A stretch of 58,224 nt of DNA from Mycobacteriales bacterium (GCA_035504215.1 DATJSI010000142.1:1-58224), one strand, 5' to 3'. Positions 19,694-32,806 are shown, numbered from the stretch's first letter. Made by a program: numbers and translations. Notes: a model not told the origin generated them from the sequence alone.

Positions 19694-21565
19694 CTACCGC
19701 GGTGCGCGCACCCGTCTGCCGGACTTGCCGGTTTGGGCCGGTTCGACGACAGCGCCGTGCATGAGTGCGTTGGTCGCCGACTTGGTGGTTGCAGTGTTGC
19801 GGCCGCTTCGGGCCGGGATCCGATCGGTGGATGTCGCCGCTGCCGGGTACCAGCGCGTCGCCGGGACCGTCTTGCCGTGCTGGGTGGGCATCCGCTGGTT
19901 GGTCGGGATCGTGGGCGCCGCGCCACCCATCTCGGTGTCTTCCTCGGTGCAGGTGCCGGTGCCGGTCGCGGAGCCGAGCGGCATTTTGGGCAGTGCCGGC
20001 ATCGCCGCGTTGTGACTGCCGCGGAACAGGGCCGAGGTCAGGTCGCCGACCGTGCGTTTGCGCCACTCCGACACGTTCGGCACCTCGATCCCGAACCGCT
20101 CGGAGACCAGCTTCAGCTGCGAGGTGTGGTCGAACACCTCAGTGGCGATGTGTCCGCCGCGGCTGAATGGCGAGATGACCAGGGCCGGCACGCGGATGCC
20201 CAGACCGACCGGCCCGGCGATCGACTGGTACTGGGTGCTGCTCTTGTGGTTCGCGGTCAGCCACTCACCCTTGGTGCCCTTCGGTGCAGTCGGTGGCGGG
20301 ACGTGATCGAACCAGCCGTCGTTCTCGTCGTACATGACGATGAGGGCGGTCTTCGACCACAGCTTCTGGTGCGAGCTCAGCTCGTCGAGCACGGACTGCA
20401 CGAACCACATGCCACGGTCCGGCGGCGAAGACGGGTGCTCGTCGAAGCCGAGCGGCGGGATGATCCACGACACGTGTGGAAGGTTGCCGGAGCGGACGTC
20501 GGACTGGAAGTCGTTCGGGAAGGTCGGGGTGAACGCCTTGTGGTGCAACGGCGTGGTCGCCTTCTTGAAGGCCTTGAAGTAGGGCAGCACATGGTCGGTG
20601 AGCAGCAGGATGTATTCGCTGTCACCGGCGTAGATCGACGGGTCCCAGGTCGGGAAGTTCTTCAGCCGCGCGTACTTGCCGGTCACATGTGCGTTGGACG
20701 GGTGGTAGACCTTCCACGACACGCCCTTGTCCTCGAGGTGCTCCTGCACGGTTGGCCACGTGCAGGTCCATCGGAAGTCGGGGTAGATGCTCGGGTTGGT
20801 CTCGGTGATCGGACCGCCGTGGTGGCCCTCAGGGTCGATCGTTCCGCTGTTCGCCATCAGCCGATTGGGATGCGTCGGGCCCATCACGGACGCGAAGTAC
20901 GCGTCACAAAGGGTGAAGTGGTCGGCCAGTGCCCAGTGGAACGGCAGGTCGCGGCGTGTGTAGTACCCCATCGTCATCGCGCCGTCGGGGTTGCCTTCGT
21001 ACGTCTTCGACGTATGGGTCTTGACGAAGCGGTTCATCTTGCCGTGGTTCCAGCTCTGATGCTGCGGCTCCCAGTCGTGAGTGAGGTCGTTCGTGCACTC
21101 CTCACCGATCTTGGGATCGAGGTGGAAGGGCAGGAGCAGGTTGCGCGGCGAGAGCATGCTGCCGCCCGGGTAGTCCTGGGCGAACGCTCCCAGCGAGTGC
21201 TTCGGGTGGTCGTCGAACCCGCGGCCCCGGGGGTAGGCGCCGAAGTAGTGGTCGTACGAGCGGTTCTCCAGCATCAGGAACACGATGTGGTCGATCGCGC
21301 CGAGATCGCCACCGGCCGGACCGATCCCCGCTGCGTGCGCCACCGAGGAGACCTGATCGGCGATTCGCGCGGCACGGCGCGCGGCGCGGGCCGCCGGCTC
21401 GGACCGTACCGCCGCGGCGGCGGGTTCCGGCAGCCCGAGCACGGCCGCGGCACCGAGTGCACTGATCGCGGCGATCAACTCGCGCCGGGACATGCTGCCG
21501 AGTCGCTTCAGCCGCTCGGCGCGTGCCTCGGGGTCGTCGTGGATGTCGCTCAACTCCGGCTCCAA
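19694..21565 (-). CDS. Tat-exported phospholipase C / phosphoesterase family protein
   Basis: A 623-residue enzyme of the bacterial phospholipase C/acid phosphatase group, which cleaves phospholipid or other phosphate esters outside the cell. A twin-arginine signal is visible (SRRELIAAISALGAAAVLG, residues 26-44, ending near EPAAAA). The family core follows: DHIVFLMLENRSYDHYFGAY with the catalytic E-N-R-S region, MGPTHPNRL, and VMYDENDGWFDHVPPP. The last 90 residues are polar and Thr/Ala-rich. Its start overlaps the trmO-like gene by 16 bases. Substrate specificity is not evident. Confidence 0.87.
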   Translation of the reverse strand: MEPELSDIHDDPEARAERLKRLGSMSRRELIAAISALGAAAVLGLPEPAAAAVRSEPAARAARRAARIADQVSSVAHAAGIGPAGGDLGAIDHIVFLMLENRSYDHYFGAYPRGRGFDDHPKHSLGAFAQDYPGGSMLSPRNLLLPFHLDPKIGEECTNDLTHDWEPQHQSWNHGKMNRFVKTHTSKTYEGNPDGAMTMGYYTRRDLPFHWALADHFTLCDAYFASVMGPTHPNRLMANSGTIDPEGHHGGPITETNPSIYPDFRWTCTWPTVQEHLEDKGVSWKVYHPSNAHVTGKYARLKNFPTWDPSIYAGDSEYILLLTDHVLPYFKAFKKATTPLHHKAFTPTFPNDFQSDVRSGNLPHVSWIIPPLGFDEHPSSPPDRGMWFVQSVLDELSSHQKLWSKTALIVMYDENDGWFDHVPPPTAPKGTKGEWLTANHKSSTQYQSIAGPVGLGIRVPALVISPFSRGGHIATEVFDHTSQLKLVSERFGIEVPNVSEWRKRTVGDLTSALFRGSHNAAMPALPKMPLGSATGTGTCTEEDTEMGGAAPTIPTNQRMPTQHGKTVPATRWYPAAATSTDRIPARSGRNTATTKSATNALMHGAVVEPAQTGKSGRRVRAPR

Positions 21566-22032
21566 TACGTCGTCATCAGCTCGTGCGACCAGCCCGGCTG
21601 GCGGATCTCGCCGCGCGGCAGGAACTCGCTCATCACCGGCTTCAGATCCAGGACCGGCGTGCCGTCGATCGCATCGAGCGCCTCGACCCGAAGCGTCAGC
21701 CCGTCGATCCCGAGCAGCCGGCAGGCGGTCACGCCGATCCGGTTCGGGCGCATCTTGGCGCGTTGCGCGAAGATGCCGACGGCCGGCCAGTCCGGGTTCC
21801 CACGCGGGTGTCGGGCCCCGCTCTGCACCTCGCCGTCCGGCACCCGGTCGAACAGGAAAACCACCTCGACGTGCGAGAACTCCGCCAGCCCGGCGAGGCT
21901 CTCGGGCCCGAACCGCTCCGGATCCAGCACGATCGACGCCTCGACCGAGGCCCAGTCGTCGTCGATCGCCTCGTCGCGGGACGACCGGACCCAGCCGATC
22001 GGGTCCACGGCGTACGTCGTCACGGCCGTCAC
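21550..22032 (-). CDS. trmO: TrmO/TsaA-like tRNA methyltransferase (UPF0066)
   Basis: A 160-residue protein. TrmO methylates N6-threonylcarbamoyladenosine at tRNA position 37 using SAM. The family signature is present: PIGWVRSS near the start, HVEVVFLFDRV in the middle, then RAKMRPNRIGVTACRLLGI, and LDAIDGTPVLDLKP. The protein is a little shorter at the C terminus than Escherichia coli TrmO (235 residues), which carries an extra domain, but the core is complete. It is the first gene of a two-gene minus-strand unit with the phospholipase. Confidence 0.8.
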   Translation of the reverse strand: MTAVTTYAVDPIGWVRSSRDEAIDDDWASVEASIVLDPERFGPESLAGLAEFSHVEVVFLFDRVPDGEVQSGARHPRGNPDWPAVGIFAQRAKMRPNRIGVTACRLLGIDGLTLRVEALDAIDGTPVLDLKPVMSEFLPRGEIRQPGWSHELMTTYWSRS

Positions 22033-22086
22033 TGTGCCACGCTCGCGCCCACCCCGTCCGCCGGTCCCCGTCAGTTCACGTCGCGG

Positions 22087-22743
22087 CTACCAGCCGCGTT
22101 CACGCCACTCGGCCAGGTGTGGGCGTTCCGCGCCCAGGGTGCTGTCCGAGCCGTGGCCCGGGTAGAACCACGTCTCGTCCGGGAGCTTGCCGAAGATCTT
22201 CGCCTCGAGGTCGTCCATCAGGCTCTCGTGGTCCTCCGGCCGGGTGGTCAGCCCGTGCCCGCCGGGGAACAGCGAGTCGCCGGTGAACAGGTGCGGTCGG
22301 TCGTCCCCCTCGTAGAGCAGGGCGATCGAGCCCGGGGTGTGCCCGACCAGGTGGATGACCGTCAGGCGGCAGTCGCCGACCTCGACCTGGTCGCCCTCGA
22401 CCAGTGGCTCGAACCCGGTGACCGGAAGCGGATCGGCGTCCTCGGGATGGACGGCGACCGGAGCGCCGGTGGCGGCCACGACCTCGGGCAGCGCCTGCCA
22501 GTGGTCGGCGTGCTGATGGGTCGTGACGATCCGCTGGAGCCGCTGGTCGTCGAGGATGCCGAGCAGCACGTCGGGGGAGTGTGCCGCGTCGATGAGCACC
22601 ACGTCGCCGGTGTTGCGGCAGCGCAGGAAGTAGGCGTTGTTGTCCATCGGCCCGACCGCGACCTTGGTGAGGGTCAGGTCGCCGATCTCGCGGGTCTGCG
22701 GCGGGCCGCCGACCGCGACGTTGCCGGTGTATTCATCGGTCAT
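22087..22743 (-). CDS. MBL-fold metallo-hydrolase
   Basis: A 218-residue zinc hydrolase of the glyoxalase II-like group. Metal ligands are visible: TTHQHADHW (the HxHxDH motif), HLVGHTPGSIALL, LFTGDSLFPGG and the C-terminal YPGHGSDSTLG. A gene of this type commonly sits divergent from uvrA in actinobacteria. Hydroxyacylglutathione- or mycothiol-conjugate hydrolysis is possible, but substrate is unproven. Confidence 0.88.
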   Translation of the reverse strand: MTDEYTGNVAVGGPPQTREIGDLTLTKVAVGPMDNNAYFLRCRNTGDVVLIDAAHSPDVLLGILDDQRLQRIVTTHQHADHWQALPEVVAATGAPVAVHPEDADPLPVTGFEPLVEGDQVEVGDCRLTVIHLVGHTPGSIALLYEGDDRPHLFTGDSLFPGGHGLTTRPEDHESLMDDLEAKIFGKLPDETWFYPGHGSDSTLGAERPHLAEWRERGW

Positions 22744-22871
22744 GGCAGGAGCCTATGCGGACCGCTGGGATCACGAGGCTTCCGGGCCGTGCGGGGGAGC
22801 GGGCGCACGACCGCGGGCTGGTTCCGGGGCGGAAACTGTCGGAGCCGGCACGTAGCATCGAAACGCTGGCT

Positions 22872-22902
22872 GGAACTGTTCCGTGACCGCTTCCCCTACG
22901 CT
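22872..22902 (+). promoter_or_regulatory. Possible uvrA promoter region with short palindrome
   Basis: GGAAC-T-GTTCC (22872-22882) is an 11-base palindrome 15 bases before a TAnnnT -10 candidate TACGCT (22897-22902). The gap 22744-22923 shows no other feature. The half-site spacing is wrong for the actinobacterial LexA box. Confidence 0.3.
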
Positions 22903-22923
22903 CGACCTTGAGGCAGACGTGCT

Positions 22924-25815
<2,892 letters not shown>

Positions 25816-25876
25816 CACCTTTCCCGGGGTCGCCCGGGTTGTCGTCGTCGGGTCGGGCGACGTCGGCGGTGCGGAC

Positions 25877-25882
25877 TAGATT
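25877..25882 (+). promoter_or_regulatory. -10 element placing the uvrC transcript start at its GTG
   Basis: TAGATT lies 6 bases before the uvrC GTG. No clear ribosome-binding site at a usable distance and no clear -35 are seen. A leaderless transcript is possible. Confidence 0.3.
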
Positions 25883-25888
25883 GACGGA

Positions 25889-27946
25889 GTGGCGGATCCG
25901 GCGAGCTATCGACCCGCTCCCGGATCGATCCCCGACTCACCCGGTGTCTACCGCTTCCGCGACGAACGCGGCCGGGTCATCTACGTCGGAAAGGCGAAGA
26001 GCCTGCGCAGCCGGCTGTCGTCGTACTTCCAGGACGTGTACAACCTCCATCCGCGCACGCAGCAGATGGTGCGCAGCGCAGCGGCGGTCGACTGGACCGT
26101 GGTCTCGACCGAGGTGGAGGCACTGCAGCTCGAGTACAACTGGATCAAGGAGTTCGATCCGCGCTTCAACGTCCGCTACCGCGACGACAAGTCGTATCCG
26201 TGGCTCGCGGTGACCCTTGACGAGGCCTACCCAAGAGCCCAGGTGATGCGCGGGGCGAAACGCAGAGGCGTGAAGTACTTCGGTCCGTATGCCCATGCCT
26301 GGGCCATCCGCGAGACCCTCGATGCGCTGCTGCGGGTGTTTCCGATGCGCACCTGCAGCGCGGGGGTGTTCAAGCGGGCCGGTCAGGTCGGGCGACCGTG
26401 CCTGCTCGGCTACATCGACAAGTGCTCTGCGCCATGCGTCGGTCGGGTCGACGAGGTCGAGCATCGGGTGATCGCCGAGGACTTCGTCGACTTCATGTCC
26501 GGGCAGACCCAGAAGTTCGTCAAACGGCTCGAACGCGAGATGCGGGCAGCGTCGGATGCCCAGGAGTACGAGCGGGCGGCGCGGCTCCGTGACGACATCG
26601 GTGCGCTGCGCCGGGCGATGGAGAAGCAGGCGGTCGTCCTCGGCGACGGGACCGACGCCGACGTCGTCGCGTTCGCGCAGGACGAGCTCGAGGCCGCCGT
26701 CCAGGTGTTCTACGTCCGGGACGGGCGGGTGCGCGGCCAGCGCGGCTGGGTGGTCGACAAGGTCGGTGACGTGCAGACTCCCGATCTCGTGGAGCAGTTC
26801 CTGACCCAGGCCTATCTCGACGGTGCGAGTCTCGACAGCGAGGTGCCCCGCGAGGTGCTCGTGCCCGAGCTCCCGGACGACCCGGACGTCGTGACCGAGC
26901 TGCTCGAGCTCGTCCGCGGGGCGAAGGTGTCGCTGCGGGTGCCGCAACGCGGTGACAAGCGGGCCCTGCTCGAGACCGTCGCCCGCAACGCCGCCGAGTC
27001 CTTCGCCCGGCACAAGCTGCGCCGCTCGACCGACCTGACCGCCCGTTCGCTGGCGCTCCAGGAGATTCAGGACTCGCTCGGGCTCGACCAGGCGCCGCTA
27101 CGGATCGAGTGCTACGACGTGTCGAACCTCCAGGGCACCGACGTGGTCGCGTCGATGGTCGTGTTCGAGGACGGGCTGCCGCGCAAGAGCGAGTACCGCC
27201 GGTTCGCGATCAAGGGGGTTGCGGGCCAGGACGATGTCGCGTCCATCCACGAGGTCATCACCCGTCGGTTCCGCCGCTACCTCGAGGAGCGGATCGAGAC
27301 CGGCGAGGCCGGTGTCGACGACGCCGAGGACGACGCCGAGGACGGCGACGGGTCGGGCGGCGCCAAGAGCCATCGGCCGATCGACCCCGTCACCGGGCGG
27401 CCGCGCAAGTTCGCCTACCCGCCGCAGCTGGTGGTGGTCGACGGCGGGCCGCCGCAGGTGGCCGCGGCCGCGGCCGCGATGCGCGAGCTCGGGATCGACG
27501 ATGTCGCGCTGTGCGGGCTGGCCAAGCGGCTCGAAGAGGTGTGGTTGCCGGACCGCGCCGACCCGGTGATCCTCGCGCGCACCAGCGAAGGCCTCTACCT
27601 GCTGCAACGCGTCCGGGACGAGGCGCACCGCTTCGCGATCACCTACCACCGGCAGCGGCGGTCGGTGTCGATGACGCAGAGCCAGCTCGATGCGGTGCCG
27701 GGGCTCGGGGAGACCCGGCGAAAGGCGTTGCTGCGCCACTTCGGGTCGGTGAAACGGCTGCGGGCGGCCACGGTCGAGGAGATCGCGGAGGTGCCTGGAG
27801 TCGGTCCCCGCACGGCAGTCGCGGTGCATTCGGCGCTGGCCGGCACGCCGGCGCCGGCACCGGGCGTCGACCCCACGACCGGCGAGATCCTGGACGGCCG
27901 CGACACCGTCAGCAGCGGAGTGGCAGGCTCGGGGTCACCATCATGA
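25889..27946 (+). CDS. uvrC: Excinuclease ABC subunit C
   Basis: A 685-residue nuclease that cuts on both sides of the lesion bound by UvrB. The GIY-YIG domain is at the N terminus ([26 protein letters not shown]). The UVR domain is near 210-245 ([19 protein letters not shown]). The RNase H-like domain has [21 protein letters not shown] and the catalytic-type VVDGGPPQV. Two helix-hairpin-helix motifs close the protein ([31 protein letters not shown]). An acidic Asp/Glu/Gly insert near 475-490 is a lineage-specific loop. Its stop shares ATGA with rapZ. Confidence 0.97.
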   Translation: MADPASYRPAPGSIPDSPGVYRFRDERGRVIYVGKAKSLRSRLSSYFQDVYNLHPRTQQMVRSAAAVDWTVVSTEVEALQLEYNWIKEFDPRFNVRYRDDKSYPWLAVTLDEAYPRAQVMRGAKRRGVKYFGPYAHAWAIRETLDALLRVFPMRTCSAGVFKRAGQVGRPCLLGYIDKCSAPCVGRVDEVEHRVIAEDFVDFMSGQTQKFVKRLEREMRAASDAQEYERAARLRDDIGALRRAMEKQAVVLGDGTDADVVAFAQDELEAAVQVFYVRDGRVRGQRGWVVDKVGDVQTPDLVEQFLTQAYLDGASLDSEVPREVLVPELPDDPDVVTELLELVRGAKVSLRVPQRGDKRALLETVARNAAESFARHKLRRSTDLTARSLALQEIQDSLGLDQAPLRIECYDVSNLQGTDVVASMVVFEDGLPRKSEYRRFAIKGVAGQDDVASIHEVITRRFRRYLEERIETGEAGVDDAEDDAEDGDGSGGAKSHRPIDPVTGRPRKFAYPPQLVVVDGGPPQVAAAAAAMRELGIDDVALCGLAKRLEEVWLPDRADPVILARTSEGLYLLQRVRDEAHRFAITYHRQRRSVSMTQSQLDAVPGLGETRRKALLRHFGSVKRLRAATVEEIAEVPGVGPRTAVAVHSALAGTPAPAPGVDPTTGEILDGRDTVSSGVAGSGSPS

Positions 27947-28830
27947 CCAGCTCGACCTTGCCCGCCGGCGGGCTCAAGGAGCTCGCCGTCATCACCGGCA
28001 TGTCCGGAGCCGGGCGCAGCACGGCCGCGAAGTGTCTAGAGGACCTGGGTTGGTACGTCGTCGACAACCTTCCACCCACCCTGATCACCGCGGTCGTCGA
28101 CCTCGCCGCCCGGTCACACGGCGAGGTCGACCGGATCGCGGTCGTCGTCGACGTACGCAGCCGGGCGTTCAGCTCGAACCTGCGCGACGCCCTCGCCGAC
28201 CTCAAGCGGGCCGGCCAGCCCGCGCGGGTGCTGTTCCTCGAGGCTCCGGAGGATGTGCTCGTCCGCCGGTTTGACGGGGTGCGCCGGCCGCACCCGCTGC
28301 AGGGCGACGGCCGGCTGGTCGACGGCATCAACCGGGAGCGGGAGCTGCTCGGCGACCTGCGCGCGGACGCCGACCTCGTGATCGACACCAGCCAGCTGAA
28401 CGTGCACGAGCTGCGGGCGAAGATCGCGAACGCGTTCGAGGCCGACTCCGCGGACACCTTGCACCTGACGATGGTCTCGTTCGGCTATAAGTACGGCCTT
28501 CCGGTCGACGCCGACGTCGTCATCGACTGCCGGCTGCTGCCCAACCCGCACTGGGTACCGGAGCTGCGGCCGTTCACCGGCGAGGACGAGCCGGTGCGCA
28601 GCTACGTGCTCGGGCAACCGGGTGCCGCCGAGTTCCTGGACACGGCGCTCGCGTTGCTACGCCGCTACGAGCAGGGGTATGTCGGTGAGGGAAAGCACTA
28701 CGCGACAATTGCGATCGGCTGCACCGGCGGTCAGCACCGCAGCGTGGTGATTTCGACCGAGCTCGCCCGCCGGATGCGGGCGGACGGCATCGAGGTGCAG
28801 TTGTCGCATCGAGACGTGGAGCGTGGGTGA
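27943..28830 (+). CDS. rapZ: RapZ-type RNase adapter / nucleotide-binding protein
   Basis: A 295-residue P-loop protein. The P-loop is [14 protein letters not shown] (about 14-27), VVDNLPP follows, and the C-terminal domain contains [32 protein letters not shown] and [15 protein letters not shown], all family signatures. In Escherichia coli RapZ guides RNase E to the sRNA GlmZ and senses glucosamine-6-phosphate. The role in actinobacteria, which lack GlmZ, is less clear. It sits in the conserved uvrC-rapZ-yvcK-whiA run and overlaps both neighbours by 4 bases. Confidence 0.95.
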   Translation: MTSSTLPAGGLKELAVITGMSGAGRSTAAKCLEDLGWYVVDNLPPTLITAVVDLAARSHGEVDRIAVVVDVRSRAFSSNLRDALADLKRAGQPARVLFLEAPEDVLVRRFDGVRRPHPLQGDGRLVDGINRERELLGDLRADADLVIDTSQLNVHELRAKIANAFEADSADTLHLTMVSFGYKYGLPVDADVVIDCRLLPNPHWVPELRPFTGEDEPVRSYVLGQPGAAEFLDTALALLRRYEQGYVGEGKHYATIAIGCTGGQHRSVVISTELARRMRADGIEVQLSHRDVERG

Positions 28831-29807
28831 GTAGGTCGGGCGCGCCCAAGGTCGTCGCGTTCGGCGGCGGGCACGGCCTGTCTGCCTCGCTGGCGGCGTT
28901 GCGCGCGGTCACGCCGAACCTCACCGCGGTGGTGACGGTCGGTGACGACGGTGGCTCCAGTGGTGTGATCCGCACCGAGCTCGACGGCTTGCCGCCCGGT
29001 GACCTGCGGATGGCACTCGCCGCGCTCGCGGGCGATGACGAGCAGTCGAGGCTGTGGGCCCAGGTCTGCCAACATCGCCTCGGTGGCTCGGGCACCCTCG
29101 CGGTGCATCCGGTGGGCAATCTGCTGCTGACCGGTCTCAACGCCGTCACCGGCGACCCGGTTGCCAGCCTCGAGGTCGCCGGCCGGCTGCTCGGCGCCGT
29201 CGGCCGGGTGCTTCCGCTCTCGCTGGAGCCGATCGACATCGTGGCCGAGGTGGTCGGGCTCGACCCCGCCGACCCGGGTGCCACCCGCGAGGTGCACGGC
29301 CAGGTCGCAGTGGCGACGACCCCGGGTCAGGTGGTCGGGGTCCGCCTCGACCCTCCTGATGTCGATGCCTGCCCGCAGGCCGTCGACGCCGTGCTCGACG
29401 CCGACTGGGTGGTCTTCGGGCCCGGCTCGTGGTTCACCAGCGTGATCCCGCACCTGCTCGTCGCGGACATGGCCAAGGCCCTGTTCACCACGAGCGCCCG
29501 CAAGGTCGTGACCCTCAACATGTGCCCGCAGAGCGGTGAGACCGAAGGCTTCTCGCCGGAGACCCACCTCGAGGTGCTCGCCGCGCACGCGCCCGACCTG
29601 GAAATCGACGTCGTGCTGTCGCCCCGCCGCGTGGTCGACGACGAAGGCCGCTCGCTGCGACGTACCGCCGAGAGCCTCGGGGCCCGCCTGGTGGTCACTC
29701 AGCTGGGCAACGACCAGTCGGTGCCCGTGCACGACCCGCAGCTGCTGGCCGCGGCGTACCGCTCGATCTTCACCACCGCTACCGAAGGGGACTCCGCATG
29801 GCGATGA
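28827..29807 (+). CDS. yvcK: Gluconeogenesis factor YvcK/CuvA family
   Basis: A 326-residue 2-phospho-L-lactate transferase-like protein that in Bacillus and mycobacteria is needed for cell-wall homeostasis and growth on gluconeogenic carbon and binds UDP-sugars. The N terminus is [18 protein letters not shown], followed by [15 protein letters not shown] and [13 protein letters not shown], then [17 protein letters not shown]. The GTG shares GTGA with the rapZ stop, and its end overlaps whiA by 10 bases, so translation is probably coupled. Confidence 0.95.
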   Translation: MSRSGAPKVVAFGGGHGLSASLAALRAVTPNLTAVVTVGDDGGSSGVIRTELDGLPPGDLRMALAALAGDDEQSRLWAQVCQHRLGGSGTLAVHPVGNLLLTGLNAVTGDPVASLEVAGRLLGAVGRVLPLSLEPIDIVAEVVGLDPADPGATREVHGQVAVATTPGQVVGVRLDPPDVDACPQAVDAVLDADWVVFGPGSWFTSVIPHLLVADMAKALFTTSARKVVTLNMCPQSGETEGFSPETHLEVLAAHAPDLEIDVVLSPRRVVDDEGRSLRRTAESLGARLVVTQLGNDQSVPVHDPQLLAAAYRSIFTTATEGDSAWR

Positions 29808-30787
29808 CGGCCGCGGTCAAGGACGAGCTCGCGAGGGTGGTCGTCACGAAGCCGTGCTGCCGCAAGGCAGAGATTGCCACCATGCTGCGCTTCGCCGGCG
29901 GCCTGCACCTGGTCGGAAAGGGCCAGGTCGTGATCGAAGCCGACCTCGACACCGGCGCAACCGCACGGAGGCTGCGCAAGAACCTCGCCGAGGTCTACGG
30001 GCACTCCTCGGAGCTCGCCGTGGTCTCGGCCGGTGGCCTGCGCAAAGGGTCGCGCTATCTGGTCCGGGTGACGAAGGACGGCCACGCGCTCGCGCGCCAG
30101 ACCGGCCTGGTCGACGGCAACGGCCGCCCGGTCCGCGGGCTGCCGCCGCAGGTGGTCTCGGGCGCCCTGTGCGACGCGGCAGCGGCCTGGCGGGGCGCCT
30201 TCTTGGCCCATGGGTCCCTCACCGAGCCCGGCCGGTCGTCATCGCTGGAGATCACCTGTCCGGGTCCGGAGGCAGCGCTGGCGCTCGTCGGCGCCGCTCG
30301 CCGGCTCGGGGTCGCCGCGAAGGCCCGCGAGGTGCGCGGTGTCGACCGGGTGGTGATCCGGGACGGCGACGCGATCAGCGTGATGCTCACCAAGCTCGGC
30401 GCCCACGACAGCGTCCTGGCCTGGGAGGAGCGGCGGATGCGCCGCGAGGTCCGGGCCACCGCCAACCGGCTGGCCAACTTCGATGACGCCAACCTGCGCC
30501 GGTCCGCACGCGCGGCGGTCGCCGCCGGCGCCCGTGTGGCCCGCGCGATGGAGATCCTCGGTGAGGATGCGCCCGACCATCTGCTGTCGGCCGGCCGGCT
30601 GCGCCTCGAGCACGGCAACGCCTCGCTCGAAGAGCTCGGTGGCCTCGCCGACCCACCGCTGACGAAGGACGCGATCGCGGGGCGGATCCGCCGCCTGCTC
30701 GCCATGGCCGACGCGCGCGCCGACGAGCTCGGCGTCCCTAACACCGAGGCCTCTCTAACCCCCGAAATGCTCGCCGACGCCCAGTAG
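29798..30787 (+). CDS. whiA: DNA-binding protein WhiA
   Basis: A 329-residue transcription factor with a LAGLIDADG-like N-terminal domain ([42 protein letters not shown]) and a C-terminal helix-turn-helix ([36 protein letters not shown]). In Streptomyces WhiA with WhiB controls sporulation septation and binds GACAC motifs. It is also conserved in non-sporulating actinobacteria, so presence does not show sporulation. Confidence 0.96.
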   Translation: MAMTAAVKDELARVVVTKPCCRKAEIATMLRFAGGLHLVGKGQVVIEADLDTGATARRLRKNLAEVYGHSSELAVVSAGGLRKGSRYLVRVTKDGHALARQTGLVDGNGRPVRGLPPQVVSGALCDAAAAWRGAFLAHGSLTEPGRSSSLEITCPGPEAALALVGAARRLGVAAKAREVRGVDRVVIRDGDAISVMLTKLGAHDSVLAWEERRMRREVRATANRLANFDDANLRRSARAAVAAGARVARAMEILGEDAPDHLLSAGRLRLEHGNASLEELGGLADPPLTKDAIAGRIRRLLAMADARADELGVPNTEASLTPEMLADAQ

Positions 30788-30802
30788 CCGCCCCCGGGCG
30801 GC
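30787..30802 (+). terminator. Hairpin at the end of whiA
   Basis: GCCGCC-CCCG-GGCGGC begins on the last base of the whiA stop codon. It has no T tract, as is common for actinobacterial terminators. Confidence 0.5.
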
Positions 30803-30933
30803 GGCTGGCTGCGTTGTCGTCGTCGGCGGTAGGTCCACTACCGCTCTCCTCCTCCGCCTTGCCATCCACCGCCCGAACCGCGGCTGGCGGCGTTGTCGTC
30901 GGCGGCGGCACGGATCGCCGCCCGCGATAGGTC
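30802..30933. repeat. Imperfect direct repeat of about 28 bp between whiA and the next gene
   Basis: CGGCTGGCTGCGTTGTCGTC (from 30802) recurs as CGGCTGGCGGCGTTGTCGTC (from 30881). Both are followed by GGCGG runs and, a little later, TAGGTCC. It may have arisen by local duplication. Confidence 0.5.
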
Positions 30934-30944
30934 CGGCGGACCTA
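30928..30944 (-). terminator. Inverted repeat over the stop codon of the secreted-protein gene
   Basis: TAGGTCC-GGC-GGACCTA is a perfect 7-bp stem with a 3-base loop that includes the TAG stop of the minus-strand gene. It may limit read-through between two convergent genes. Confidence 0.35.
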
Positions 30945-31817
30945 GCGGCTGACGAGGACCGGTTCGCTCGTTCCCACCCGCAGGGCGAGCGACTGGTTGC
31001 GGGTCACCTGCCCGGTCGCGTCGTACGGGCCGAAGGTCTCGCCCTGGAAGCCGATCGTGTAGCGCGCGCCCCACCGGGTCCGCAGCCGGATCCGGGCCAC
31101 CCCGCCGTGCAGGAACGCGTGGCTGGTGCCGGCGGCAGCTGTGACCCAGCCGGTCAGGCTGCCGTCCCCCCATTGCCATTCGAGAACGGCCGGTCGGATC
31201 GTGATCGTCTCCGTGACGTCGGTGCTGCCGAAGGGGATCGGCGCCAGTCCGGGCGGCGGTTTGGCGCTGAACAAGGTGAGCAGGCCGGCGAGGGTTCCGT
31301 CCGGTGGGCTCGAGGTGATGACGAGGTCGGGCGGCCGGACGTCGCGGAGGTAACGCTCTACATCACCCCTGGCGATCGGCCCGACCTCGACCGGCTGCTG
31401 CGGGCCGCCGATGCAGACCGTGCCTACGACGTGGTCGACCAGGGTGGCGGTCGACAGGAACAGCCGGTAGAGCCGCTGGTCCGGCGAGCAGTCGGCGGAG
31501 GCGCCGGCGCCCACGCAAGCGGTGGGATCGCCCGGCGAGGCGTCCTTGCAAGCGAGCACGAGCGTCCACGTGCAGTCGCCGCAGCCGGGCGAGCTGCCGG
31601 CTTCGGCCGCGTAGTCGAGCACCCACGGCACGCCGCGCACGGCGAGCAGCCCGTGGAAGACCCCGCCGCCCGCGGTGACGCCGTGCGCCGGTGAGCAGAG
31701 CGCCCCGGCGGGCTGCGAACAGGTCGGCTGCAGCGCTCGCGCGGGGTGGGCACTCGCGAGGCCGACGGCCGCGAGGGTGGCGACGAGCAGGACGGCGGCC
31801 GCGAGCCGACGGCCCAT
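30942..31817 (-). CDS. Cysteine-rich secreted protein of unknown function
   Basis: A 291-residue exported protein that I do not recognise. Residues 1-27 are a Sec signal peptide (MGRRLAAAVLLVATLAAVGL, ending near HPARA). The next 130 residues carry eight cysteines (for example GCGDC, ACK, ACVG, DCSPD, VCIGG), enough for four disulfides. The C-terminal 100 residues resemble a PKD/Ig-like beta domain: LEWQWGDGSLTGWVTAAAGT followed by HAFLHGGVARIRL. MGRR at 31817 is chosen because it starts a clean signal peptide; the frame stays open upstream to 32069. It is convergent with whiA. Confidence 0.65.
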   Translation of the reverse strand: MGRRLAAAVLLVATLAAVGLASAHPARALQPTCSQPAGALCSPAHGVTAGGGVFHGLLAVRGVPWVLDYAAEAGSSPGCGDCTWTLVLACKDASPGDPTACVGAGASADCSPDQRLYRLFLSTATLVDHVVGTVCIGGPQQPVEVGPIARGDVERYLRDVRPPDLVITSSPPDGTLAGLLTLFSAKPPPGLAPIPFGSTDVTETITIRPAVLEWQWGDGSLTGWVTAAAGTSHAFLHGGVARIRLRTRWGARYTIGFQGETFGPYDATGQVTRNQSLALRVGTSEPVLVSR

Positions 31818-32135
31818 GGCGCGGCGACCCAGCGCGGCGTACGCTGCGCCGGGAAGGCTTCGGGGCCCGGACACCGCCCCGTCCGCGCAGCCGGTCGGAC
31901 CGGCAAGAGGCACCCCACGCACCACTCGCGCGGAGCAAGAGCCCCGACCCGATCCGGTCGTCACGCGCGAAACGGTAACGACGGCGCGGTCACCGTGGCG
32001 GACGTTGTCCACAGGGCCGAACCGTCGCCCGTTCGGAGCAGCACGCGGTAGTGCCGGATGACCGTTCAAGCCCGACGGGAACGCGGCCGATGGGAAACGT
32101 GAGGCCGCCGACCAAGGGCTCGGCCGTGAGACGAG
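31818..32135. other. Intergenic region upstream of the Roadblock operon
   Basis: This divergent gap of about 320 bases must hold promoters for the secreted protein (-) and the Roadblock operon (+). The only structure I see is CCGAAC-N8-GTTCGG (32017-32022 and 32031-32036). No convincing gene is present. Confidence 0.4.
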
Positions 32136-32144
32136 GTGTCCGTG

Positions 32145-32765
32145 ATGTCCGACTCTGCCAACCGCTCCCAGCGGCTCGACCGAGCGATCGCCGACCTGCT
32201 GGCCCAGGTTCCGGAGATCGAGGCCGCTGCTGTGGTGTCCTTCGACGGGCTACCGATGGCCAGCGCGCTGCCGGCGACCATGGACGAGGACCGGGTCGCA
32301 GCCATGAGCGCTGCGCTGCTGAGCCTGGGTGAGCGGGCCGCCGAGGGCCTCGGCCGCGGCGCGCTGAACCAGGTCTACATCGAGGGCGACACCGGCACCG
32401 TGTTCCTGGTCTCCGCCGAGGACGAGGCCGTGCTCGTTGCGGTCGCCGCCAAGGGCGCCAAGGTCGGCATGATGCTTTACGAGGTACGCCGCTCGGCGGC
32501 GACCGTCGCCGACGTGCTGCGGGCCGAGGTGCACCCCGACCCGGTCGCCGAGCAGGCCGCCGCGGTCGCCGAGGCGCCGTTGCTCGCTGCGGTGACCACC
32601 CCACTGACCGCGGTCGACACCGCGCCGGCCGCGGAGGACAACGCTCCGGCCGACAACGTCGAGCCGGTCGCTCCCTACGCGCCGGTCTCTTCGGACCCCG
32701 CGTGGGTCTCCCACCTTCCCAATGGATCAGCGGTAGCGGCGACCGAGCCGCAGCCGTGGTCCTGA
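32145..32765 (+). CDS. Roadblock/LC7 domain protein (MglB/CvnB-like)
   Basis: A 206-residue protein. Residues 8-115 match Roadblock/LC7: LDRAIADLLAQVPEIEAAAVVSFDG, then TVFLVSAEDEAVLVAVAAKGAKVGMMLYEVRR. Such proteins act as GTPase-activating or scaffold partners of small Ras-like GTPases (MglB for MglA; CvnB in actinobacterial conservons). The C-terminal 80 residues are Ala/Pro/Val-rich and probably disordered, an extension not needed for the fold. ATG 32145 follows GAGG at 8 bases. It is first in a four-gene operon with a DUF4388 protein, a GTPase and a small protein. Confidence 0.82.
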   Translation: MSDSANRSQRLDRAIADLLAQVPEIEAAAVVSFDGLPMASALPATMDEDRVAAMSAALLSLGERAAEGLGRGALNQVYIEGDTGTVFLVSAEDEAVLVAVAAKGAKVGMMLYEVRRSAATVADVLRAEVHPDPVAEQAAAVAEAPLLAAVTTPLTAVDTAPAAEDNAPADNVEPVAPYAPVSSDPAWVSHLPNGSAVAATEPQPWS

Positions 32766-32806
32766 CCGACTGCCCCTGACCACCCGACGCCCACCCGAGG
32801 TCTGCC

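Noticed and set aside
22872-22882. GGAACTGTTCC upstream of uvrA as a LexA box
   Set aside because: The half-sites are separated by one base, whereas the actinobacterial SOS box needs four (GAAC-N4-GTTC).
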